A DNA stretch of 64,000 nucleotides. It comes from Echinococcus granulosus (taxonomy: Eukaryota > Platyhelminthes > Cestoda > Cyclophyllidea > Taeniidae). The number at the start of each line of letters is the position of its first letter. Within the stretch, counting starts at the first letter, position 1. The notes under the pieces were generated by a model. It worked only from the letters and a program-made list of their open reading frames with translations. It made no database searches and had not been told where the DNA came from. Below, piece after piece: positions 41,701-53,700 of this stretch. The position numbers were made by a program, and so were the translations under genes. The DNA is taken from positions 783,282 through 847,281 of the forward strand of contig NW_020170393.1 of NCBI RefSeq assembly GCF_000524195.1, read 5' to 3'.

Positions 41701-44700
41701 CCATTATGCAAAATTCGTAGACTGTCAAACCACACCTTGGGCAACATCACCAGCCCCTCTGAACGGCGAATTGGAGCCATCACAAAAGATGTGAACAATT
41801 TCATTATGTTCTAAATAGCTCCATTATACTGGATCACTTTTAACATTCATGAGCATGTTCAACACATATTGGTGATTCAAATAAAGTCCTACAGATTATC
41901 AGCAACACCATGACCAATTTTTGTTTTATCCGAGGGAAGCCACAGCTATTCTAGTAAAAAGTTCTTTTTGCGACTATCTCAGCTAGCGTTAAGGTATTCA
42001 ACCCTTTGCTTACCAACGAGTGGTTCAGCATGGGAAAGGCATTCACGATTAGGATCAAAGAAACAGAAAATCCCAGGAGATGCATCTACTATCAAGCATG
42101 AAGCATTAAGTTTCTAAGTCCTTCCTAGAATCGTATAGTGATTTTAGTTTTATGAAATAAAATAATCTCTCTAGCAAGAATTAACAATCCGTTTTTTAAG
42201 ATGAGGCTAATATAGATGCAGATACGACTTCATATATAACTCACATCCAACGAAATTGAAGAATTCGAGGTGCTAATGATGGTAATGTCCCGAGTAAAAA
42301 AAGAGGAAAGGGAAAGAATATGTTACCAATGGTCGGATTTATTGCGTGAAGGGCTTCGTTCTCCTTCATCGCCTTGAAAAGCCGTTTCGCGTACTCCCTC
42401 AGCCCGCGAGCGCAGATGATCTAAATTCCAAATGCACGATTAAAAATCAGAAAAAGTTGTTTTTTTCCAAAAACCTTTTACGTCAGGTGCAAAAATCCAC
42501 GATTTTGGTGTTGTGGCCGAAACCATATGGCTGGTACGATTGCCACATACCAGTACCCTATGGTGAGCATCACCAAATACGCTTCTGTCCCAGTACAAAT
42601 AATTAGGACATCTCTCATTATTACTTTAAAAATGTACACCAGTAGTAGTTCCACCGTTATAACAAACTCGACTCGGCATAATTAAAGTGTCAAAATTGAA
42701 GTTTTAACTCTTTTTTAATGAGTGCGTCTGTTGTTGCAACGCACCAAGGCCTGCTTGCTGTACGTCTCGCCTGGGGAAGACTAATTCCTCTGTACTTTCT
42801 GACAAAGGGAAGGAGTAATTTTAGTTGTGTAGCCCTTTAAAGCTGCTGGAAATTACGAAGAATGGCATTAACGTTTGCTTTCGAAGGAACACTCGTTCCC
42901 TTTCCTTTTTACAGTCCACTTCCGTCTAGTAGATTTGACGCGGCTCTCAAAACGAGCTCTTCTGAGGCCGTGGGTGTTCAAATCCCCAAGTGAATTGCTA
43001 AAGTCACCATCTATTGAAGTTATCAGCCATTTGGTAGAGTAGCGTGAGTAATGTGCCCCAAATGTCGGCGTCATTTGGGTGTTGCTCTACACATCATCCG
43101 TAAGTCAATAGCGCATTCTTCGAATGAAGAATATTTACTCTACTTTCTCACCCTACATTAAACAGGAGATCGTAGCCGTTGGACTGAATTAAGTGGCAAC
43201 AAATTCACTCTAAAACCCCCCGACGACCAAAACTTTCGTCTTCCTTTTAAATAACTTATTTGTGGCTTTGAGATTTTCCTACAAAACCCATTAGTGAAAT
43301 TCTAACCAGACGAGGAAAAAGTGAGAAAAACTTACGTCTTTGATCTCCGCATTTGGCTTCCCAGCACCTGAAGCGAAAAATACTGCAGATGTATTAAAGT
43401 CTTTCGATTTTTGGCTGTTTCTGAAGCTACCGACGGCGTAGTTCATCCACAGCAGTCTATGCTACCTTCCATGTTGAGCTTAGCATGGACCTTAAAAGAT
43501 ATTTTCACATTTACATCCAGATAATCTGATATTTATCTGATTAGTTGACAAAGAAATAAACAAAACGCATTTCACTTTGTTTTCACTTTGTCAGAATTTG
43601 TAAAATTTTAATGAGAGAAAATTGATATCAAATCCCCTGACCGAGAGCGAGATATGTTTGACTAGTTTAATGCCTTACTGTCTCATTCTGAATTGCTACA
43701 TCCGAGGCTCTGGAGGCATCGCTTTTGAAGCATGAAATTCTACAATTTGATTATGCTCTTAGGGCTGAAAGAGTTCCATCAGTCATGCCAACCTACACAC
43801 GGTCAAAGTGGATCTACTATGTGAAATGTCTCAAGCTCAACTGTAGGCACATATGGAACTCAGGCATCGATGAATCATCAACTCAAATGCAGCGATGGGG
43901 CGTCGGGTCTTCTTTAAAAAAGATTCAACTAACTTAACGACTCAAACTTACCAACTGTGGTAGACTGTCCTCCTGACACATGGAAAGAACCAATAAGCAA
44001 TAGCTCGTCAAAATTGAAGGACAGTGAATGTCAATCATCGCTGTTTTGTGCCAACAGTGAACAAAGAAGTTGAGTCGTATAAGGTTATTTGTAAAATTGA
44101 ATAACACACACACACACACAATGTTTGTTAAACACATGCTACTGGGAGAATATTTCACCTACTTTCGCATCAGTAAGCACGAACCTCATGACAAGAATTA
44201 AACAATTAGGACAGATCAAGGGATCAGGTCAGCATAACTTATTTCACTAAGGGTTTTTAATGTTGCCTTAGATACCAGTTTTGCAAGTCCTAGGTGAGTT
44301 CCACAGATAAAAAATCGTTTTTATATATGTTGTGTTTTTGTTTTTACAATTTCAATTTACACTAGAAGTTCAAACTTTCACCGATGAAATTGTTTGCTTT
44401 TTCCATTTCAAAGTTCACCCAGTTTGAGTACTTCAAACACGTTTCCAGTTTGCTGGATTACAATAATGGCCATCGAACTCAGTAGCTAAGGCAGGTGGGA
44501 AAAAATACTTGGCTGTGTCGCACAAGCGCCTGTAACAAAAAGCAGCATTGAAGTGGCATTATTCACCACGCCTGAACACGTCGTATTTTACAAGCCAAGG
44601 CTCGAAATGCGACCCTTGCTGCAAAGCGAATGCAACGGCGAGTTAAAAAGAATTGGCGAAATGGTTGACTTACGTTTAAGACTAATATAGAGGTTATTTT

Positions 44701-47700
44701 TGAATTCTTCAAACCAATTATCGTGGACCTCTTGTCGCAGCTGGTTGATCACAACTAAGCAGCGCTCCAGCAGTTCGTTGTCGTAGATTCGCAGATCAAT
44801 GGGCAGTTTGGAGGGTGTGATGAAGGCGAACGGTGGCAGTGGTGGTTGACCCTCCTGTCCCTGTAAAGTCATCATCATTGCCATCGCCTGCTTCTCACCA
44901 GATAATGGTCATGGCTTTTTTTTTCGAATGAAGTGTTGCATTACCGCGGTTCAAAAACCATCATTAAAATAACTGAAAGTGCGACACCAAGTGTTTTAGA
45001 TCACGAAAGGTAGTTTTACTAACTGCCGCAATTAAGAACCCACAAAGCTGTCAGAAAGGAAAGTAAACCTGGAGATTTCATGCGAACACGCGACCATTTG
45101 GGGTTTTGTTCTGCTGGGACTGTTACCAAGTTCCTGCAGTCCGTCCTAAGCATTTCACACCTCTTCCATTTGTATACATAGCACTTAATCACATCAAAAC
45201 GAGACTTTTCTCCATAATCTAGCCCGTCTTTGTCTCTCCTGGTTTCTATCTCAATTGACGAGGCTCGGCAACTTCATGCTGTCTAAAAAGCCGGCTTTTC
45301 TACCACTGGTACGAACTTTTCGAATGAAGCGTGTTGCGTTAGAAAGGTGTGGATTCGGTTACTAGTCAATAAGTTATCCTCGGCGCAGTACAGTCGCCAG
45401 CGCAAGGACTACAAGGTCTGACGTGGTTTTCATGCTCGCAAGACCATAAGGCATGCAAAAACTAGTCGGCCTTTTGCATTACTAACACAACTTCAGCGAC
45501 TTGAGATACTAATCTCGTACGTAAACATGGCATTACAGGAGTCAACCCATTTCTCCTAATTGCCAGCCTTCCCACGATGTAAAAAGACGACACATTAGTA
45601 AGCTTTTAGTTCACAAATTATGGCTTTTTATAGAAAAAAAAGGCTTAAGTAAATATAAAGGCAAATATTCCTTGCCTTTTCGTCAAGTTGGACCGCAATT
45701 TTTCTTATGAATCGCCTATTCTTCCAATGCCAAGCTGGTTTCAAAGACTACCAACACTTTGTCCAATGCTTACATTTCTAGTTAGAAATCTCCACGCATC
45801 ATTACTGCAGGTAGTTTATCATTGGTTTACGAAAAGCAAAGATGGTCTCCAATGTTAAGGTAATGTTAAAATTGGGCCATCCAAGAAGCGATCTGTGTCA
45901 AGCGTCGTTCCAGCTGCGCACCTATTTATGCTAATGGCTCGTGCTGTAGGAAATTAGCAAAAAGCATAAATGTCCGGTCATCATTCATGCCCAGTCCATA
46001 TCCTTAGCCAAATATTGTTCGAAAAAGAAATATACATACATATAAGTACCACAAACCCATCCCACTAGTTAGCCTTTGTTGTGACAAGACAGATCAGTCA
46101 TGGCACAAGAGGGATTTCTTTTCTCCTCGGAGAGATTTACTTTGATACCAAAATTATGACCTGTTTGCTTGTCAGTAACTAGCACTTGAAACTTCGAGAT
46201 GTATACAATTAGTTAATCAGAAGACGGTCCCAGATTACAAACTCACCAAATTGATATTCTCAGGTAGATACGACACTCGTTCGGCAAAGCTCCAGAAAGC
46301 TTCCAGGACTTGTCGATTTGTTGTCTGAAAGATTAAAAGAAAATTAAGCGATTATAACCGCAGTAAAAAGGGCGATTTTAATGAGCCAAGTGCGTACAAT
46401 TATTATAATCTCCCCAATCCGTTTTATGCAAATTTAACATTGATCCCATAGAAGGACGAAGGAGCAGCCTGCTCCGCTATAGAATTCCGTAGTTATCGCG
46501 GTTGAATAGCTACTGTATACATTTGCTAATCATTTAGGCGAAGTTAACAGCAGCATAATTAGTCGGAATCTATTTATCGTATAATACTTTATCGGCTTGT
46601 TAAACACTCGTTTTGGTAAAGGGGTCTCTTGGGTACTCCGATATTGCACCTTCGCCGAATGAGGCGTCCTCCGGGCTATGCCAGTAGCCTCTAACGCTTC
46701 TGCACGTCGAGATACATATTCTGCCCAAGCATTGTGTCCTCTTCCGTCTTCAGAGAAGCCTCCCAGGCACTATAGCAGTGGTAGTGGAAAGCAAGCACTA
46801 TTTTAAAGGAAAAAATATCCCGATTTCTACTGCTAGATGATAAATCTAAGCATGATGGAAGAAGGACATATGTTGTGGATGGGAGGATCCATGGCGACCT
46901 TCAACAGAAGGGCTGAAAACGATGTCCACCCCTATCAACTACTCCAGTCTCGTGTTCTGCAAGAATATTACTAACAACTGAAGCAACACTAGCTGTGAAC
47001 CATTCGGAAAAGTTCGTTACAGAGCTGTCTACTGTACCTGTACAAAGACGTCAACTCTATGAACTCACAGTACCTCCTCTACCCCTCTACCAGTTGGAGA
47101 GAACCCAGATAAATATGGACGGGCAGCACTAAGGTGAGAACAAAGTGGCAAGGAGGAGCAGACGCGAAACCCTATCCCCACGAGGCTATGTTAAACCCCC
47201 ACTTTTGTTATATGAATCAGCTTTTAGGCCATCCCCACATTCCCAAGCCTAGCTTTCATACAGGACGAAAGGCCAGATCAAGTGGATTTGTCAATACAAA
47301 TCAGTGACATTGCGGTCAAGTATCATCTCAGTTGCGCACAGATGTGATGACGCATGGTTGGCATGTAGGTGTTTCCTTACCGCACCGATGACGTCGTGAT
47401 GGCCGACGCAGGAGATTGACCGAGGGAAGCGCCGGGAGACGATGCTTAAACGTGTAGAGGGACTATGTAATGCGTTGGCTGTTTGTTTAACCCTCGGTTT
47501 CGGTAATGGACCACTTAGAGGCTTCGCCATTGTACATGCACTGGGCGTTCTGAACCCTGAGCAATACGACTTGAAAATACATATTCTGCCCAAGCCTTAT
47601 GTCTCCTCTCAGCTGCAAGGTAATGTCGGAGCGCTACAATTTTCCTTTGTGGTTCAATTCTCCCGGCTGATTTAGCACCACAGAGCCTCTAAATGTGATA

Positions 47701-50700
47701 CTTTTGGCTGTAACAAACTTTCAATCTTTATGTTTCAAAATCACCTGTCTTGTAAGACGCAATGAACCAGTGACTCATCTGGTGCAAAGGCTACGTGTAA
47801 GCCATTAAGGCAAAGTATTCTGTTGCGTCAATAAACGGCTCAAAGATGTATTTTTTCATCCACCACCTTTAACCTCTTCAGTGAAAGCCATTGCGTGCAT
47901 TGTCTAATTGGAGAGAGACTTTTTTCCCTCATAAACAATGCTGTTATTAAACTAATTCCCTCAAAAGCACTCGACCTTTTCCAATAACGCCAAGTGAATG
48001 TTGAAGTGTTCGTGCCCCATGGTGTCTGAAAAGGCGTCACGATATCATTACAAAAGTGCTCACTTCTAATTAATCATTTCCACCCACCTTACAGATAGGA
48101 GGGCGATGCCCTCTGCAAAAGAATGTAACCCGACTATATGCACAGGTTTCCACCTCTTCGGAGGAGGAAGAGGTAGTTGAAATGATCAATGATCTTCCCA
48201 AATTTTCACATTGTAATTTTAAGCTTTGTAGGTTGACCTTTCGAGTCTTAGAGACTGGACGAGCCCTGGCTGGTATTTTGTTTCAGACAAGATTTAAAAG
48301 ACGACGGAAGTTGGGAGAATGGTTACAGTACGATAATCATTCCGGTCTGCGCCACAACTCAGATCGTTATTTTTCCTTCGATGTCTGCGGATTTACTGAG
48401 GAGTGCCCTACTTTCCCTTCTGTGTGACGCATGGAAGCGCATAATGTCCTGCCTTTATTGTTGGTGTAACAGGCGACAGGAGAGCATGGGGCATAAATAA
48501 TTTGGGCGTGTGCGCGTAGCGCTTAGTTGTGCGCTTAAAAACATAAACACGACCACGCTTGCAGCAGCATTCTCTAAGCACTGCTGGTGAGTGAATACAC
48601 GCGGCCATGTTACATATTTTGGCTGTACATTTCAGCAATTACATATCGCCTAGTCTGCGAATCCTTTCATTGACATGTCGACGTGTTCTTGCCTTGTGCG
48701 TCAACCTTCGGAAATTTGATTTGTGTTATGCCCGTCTCAGCATCGATTCTGGACGTTGCACCACTGGGAGACATCAGTCATAACGTAAGGACGCGAGGAC
48801 TATCCCATCACTTAGTGCTGTGCAAAGGTGGTTGGGTCAAGTCAAACAGAATTGAGAATCTTGATTGGTATGCTCCTGTTTTGAGGTTTCAGTGTAAGCT
48901 CAAGACCACAAAAACCCGTCTTTTCCCTTGCTTATGGATATTAGGGGTTACAACTTTAATAACGATGTATTTCCGTGGTAAGTGAGAAATCACCCCAATT
49001 CGTGGGAATTTTGCCTTGAATACGAGAATATAAGAGGATACTGATTGTTGCTGCAGTCAGGATATGATAAATGATGGAGATCTATGCCTATCTACCACCA
49101 CACAAAAAAAAGAAAAAGTAGCGATTTCTCTCTGTTATTTGGGAAGTTAGAGCGCTGTAATGGTTTTATTAAAAAAAGCAAACTGTTTCCGTTGATGTGC
49201 ACTTGCTCCGATCACTCTTCAATCATGAAAAGTCCTTCTAAAATAGCTTTCTAACAATTATTCGCATGAATCTTGTCAAACCAGGATAAGTGACTTGACT
49301 TGAGGCAAAAACTTTAGTCAGTTCAAGTAAAAGGGGTCAAATTGTGTCATAACGAATGAACATAAAGGCTGCAAACCTATTCATTATAGGGAGTTAGTTT
49401 AGTCTAAAAGGCTTTGCACCGCCCGAGGACCCGAAAATCATTGAGGGTGTTCGGCGTTTCTAAGGTTGAACTTAAATGTCTTCCCATGTGAGGAGGTAAA
49501 GGAAATGACATTGTAAAAAGAATGGAATTTTAGTCCTTTTTAACTATATTGACAAATGAATGCATAGAGAAATCAAAATGCAGCTTTCAATGCTTAGTAA
49601 ATGTTGGCCAAAACGAAGTACAACAGAAGAAGGTCAACGGGAAATCCGGTGTTTTGAGTGTTGTTGCCATACTACTTATTTACCAATTAGTCAGTTTGTA
49701 AAGCTTCATTTGTATCAAACGCCAAAAGAACCTTTATTTTGTACCAGAAGTGCAGCCCAGTTAACTTATTCCTCACCAGAAACGAGCTTCACACATCCCC
49801 ATTTCGTGAGCGTTTATCACTCATGAGAGTGTCTCAAAATCTGGTCAATGCAGATTCGGACATCCGGAGATAGGATCACCAGCGACATTTTAAATTTATC
49901 CATTAGCGATGCGCAAAATGTGTTTTAAATTCAAAATGATTCACTCTTGACACAATTGCTTCCCAATCATTGTCTGGAACTTTGTTTTATAAATCCAATT
50001 CCAATCTACTTTTTGTAGTGGTCAGAAGTTGGGATTATGTTTTATGAGGCCTCTTGTGTTAGGTGATACTGAGTTCCCTGTCTTCCAAATGGGGTCAAGT
50101 CATAAAGTGATGCGAACTACTGAGGTGTTAAGATTGTGTGAGAAATGTAAGAAGGAGCTTAGGGTCACGAAACCCCACATGTGGGGCACTTGAAAGCTAA
50201 CATGATTTCAATCATGTTGCGTACACTAACCACAAAGGCTGATGGAGTTGGTGTTCTGCGCTGACTAAAAATTGGGGGATGGCTTGAGCGCTCTCAGCCA
50301 AAACCAACTCATAATAAAGCACCACAGGTTACTATTCGACTTCAAAATCGCCTCTGTATTCGAAAATGAGAGGAATTTACAATGCTGTCGCACACTTTAA
50401 GATTGCAGTCACTAACGTAATACGTTAGCTGTTCGTTTAAAGCTCAGTTTTGGCAATAGGTCCGCTTAGGGTCTCCCCCATTGTACCGTCGCAGGATGGA
50501 CGGGCCCCCGGGCTATGCTAGTAGCCCCCACCTCCGCCCAAGCCCGTCTATAGAACGACAATGCATAATCTGCTCGAGTATTATGTCTTATTTCATCTTC
50601 AGGGAAGTCTTGGGACGTTGCACCAGTCCTAATATTAACACACCCCTCCGGCCTCATTTAGACAGACATCTGGGGTGAAAACAATTTCTAGCTGTAATAA

Positions 50701-53700
50701 AGCGTCACTATGTCAGAATAAATCCTCCAAAATCCACTCGAGACTTCTTGATGGATGCACAAGTTTACTATTGGATGAAGGGAAAGCTATAAATGAGCCT
50801 GGTTTCCGTTCCAAATGAATGGTGAGTGAATGGCATTTGCCTTTATAAGGGAGGATTTTATGCCACTTGGACCGCTGCCAAAGTTAGAGAAGTTGGCCAT
50901 GCAAGCCGCATAAAACTCACGGGGAGAGGGTAGGTGATAATGCCACATGCGAACGCACCTTAACAGTAAGATCACCAGTGGTAAACTCCAAACGCTCCTC
51001 CAAGAGCCTCCTATCGATATCCTCGTGGTGAACATGCGGTAATCCAATCAACAGATCTACAGCACAACGTAAACCAACAAAAAGTAGAGCTAGCACAGTA
51101 TTCAGCAAAAAAACAACGTTTATTCAAAGCCTCAAACGTGGTTAATATGTATGCAGAGAACAACCACTATTCCCCCTTCAACTACATTATTCAAGGTTGT
51201 CAGATTGCAGTAACAACAACCGCTTCAAAAGGTCAAATGAGGTGACTTTCTGACAACAATATTTTGCGGCAAATGATACATTTTACGTGATCAACAAAAA
51301 GGCTACACTTGAGGTATAAAATTACAAAAACCTGCTGCATTTGAGACGATACCCCAGATTTTACATCCCTCTTGTGGCGTTTATATGAGTACGTCGGAGA
51401 AAAAAGTGGAAAATATCACCACAGTACACTAAAATAACCCTTTCACCATGAGAGGAATGCATTCCATCGTCCAAAACACTGCTTAAGACATGAGGCTTCA
51501 TCAACTTAGTTCCAATTTGCTTTCAGCAGCCGAAGGAGTATAATTCCCCAAAAAACTTAAATAATTGCTGAAATTAGGTATGAAATTGATCAGCTTCATA
51601 TTTAGTCGGTGTTTTAATCTGGAATTTTGCTTATAAAAAAACGAATAATCAAGGGAGGCCTTGGAAACGGTGAGGAGCATCAACTCGTGGGAGTAGGTAA
51701 GTTTCTTTGAAAATAAAACGAGGAACATGATTTACAGCCATAAATGTGTGATTTACTTCTAGTAGAAGATTGAGGGGCAAAACTAAAGCATTACATAGCA
51801 AACGTTTGTTCTTATTTAGTGATATAAAGCTTTAATTGGGACACACAAAACGTATTTACTCGGCTGTAACGAAAAGTCAAACTACAGAAACTAAAAATTA
51901 AGCATAGCAAGAATGTTTCCCGTGAGAGACCACAAGAAAATGAATGTTGGAATGCACACACCAATAGTGGAGCAGTGTAGTTTAGAAGTCTCCAACCGAG
52001 TGCCTTACATTATCTACCAAGCCTTGCAGTTGATGATGTTTTAACACACTTTCGTGCTCGAGTTCGACTACGCTAGGTATGTCTTTTGCGTGTTCAAACA
52101 GCGTCTCAATGTCAGTTTCCATCAGCTATGTTTACTACCAGCGTCACATGTTTGTGGTATTTGTGATTTATCAGTTTATGCTGAATGACTGCACAAAATC
52201 ATACCGCAAACGGGTTGACTGGGCGCAAAACAACACAATGGATGTGAGATGCTCTTGATCTTGTTTGAGCAGAACAACTTTCAGTGCTCGGCCTTACTGC
52301 ACCGAGACCCTTGTGGAGTGAGGAATAGCTGAGCAGTCTAGCATCAACTAATCGCATGGGGAGGGCTCTTCACGCCGGTTTTGATGGACATTAGCCAAGA
52401 ATAGTAGGTGGTAGAGGTGATGGGTATGGGTGATAATGCAATGGTTATTTTTAGCAGCCTCTCTCATCCGTCCGTCTGTAAGCTCTTCCTCCTGGCCAAT
52501 CAATACTGCCCTAGGGCAAGGCGCTAGTGCTTGAGGCGTTAAATGTGAGCATTTGTGGAGGCATGGGCGTGTCACATAATCGCTCGCTTTACCTTGCGTG
52601 TGTGTGTGTGTGTGTGTAGCTAAAAGTGAGATGTTCAAAGTGTAGATGGACGAGTAGCTGCCATTTCATGGGGAGCAAACCGCGCCTCTGAATGAATTCA
52701 GGAAAACCCGATTTCTGATTTATATCTTACGCTATCTCTAGGAGGGCGTTATTCTAGTTTAAGTTTCAAAACGTCTAGAAAATACTGCTTAATCTTGGGT
52801 GTGATTTTACTGCTTGAGTAATGTACCANNNNNNNNNNNNNNNNNNNNNNNNNNNNNNNNNNNNNNNNNNNNNNNNNNNNNNNNNNNNNNNNNNNNNNNN
52901 NNNNNNNNNNNNNNNNNNNNNNNNNNNNATTAAGCACTTTCATGACCAAAGTTAAGCATATCCGCAACCACAAATTACTTCCTACGCCCGATGTCGAAAA
53001 CGTGCGCCATGTGTCTTGTGCCCTTTTTTTGATAAGTAGGTGTAAAAATTTATGTCACAGCCTGGTTAGGCTTGGAAATAAAAGAGTAAATGGGGCAGGG
53101 TCTTGACCTACTGTCAAAACCTCTATGTAGTCGTAGTGGTTGACTTGCCCTCGAGACCCCAGTAGTTAACTTGTTTCAACCTGTCCTGTTGGCATCGCCT
53201 AGATGTGAATTGCCCCAGTTCCTTTAGAGCTATTGAAATGGGTGAATGCAGGCGATCCAATTAGGCCCTTTCAATTACCCTCAGCTGTATGCCTGCGCCA
53301 TTTGAAATTCAACAAACTGTGCATCTCTTGGGACGATGGGAATTTTGCATTTTAAAACTACCTTTATCAGAATGCTTCAAAGTGTACATTTCTTCGTAGC
53401 GCCCATTAATTAAACTATTATTTCAGGATTGGAAAAGTGCTCTTTTAAGGAAATGAGGAAATTGCAGGAGTCAAAAGTAGTGGGAAAAATCCATTTTTTC
53501 TTGAAGTTTACCAATATCAAGCGATCGGGAGCAGTTCCGAGATCCGATAAACGTAGAAATAAAGCAAGGGGAAGTGCAGAACAAAAAATCCGACGGCTAG
53601 GATGCAATGCAGTAAATTGCTTCCTAAATGTAGTCTAACCTCGATGCTAATGCAATTTTGAATGGTGGCCAGGACAAGCAAACTTGGCAAATGAATGTGG

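Noticed and set aside
42955..43005. GTGGGTGTTCAAATCCCC, like a tRNA T arm
   Set aside because: The stem has mismatches and no matching anticodon or acceptor arm is placed correctly upstream.
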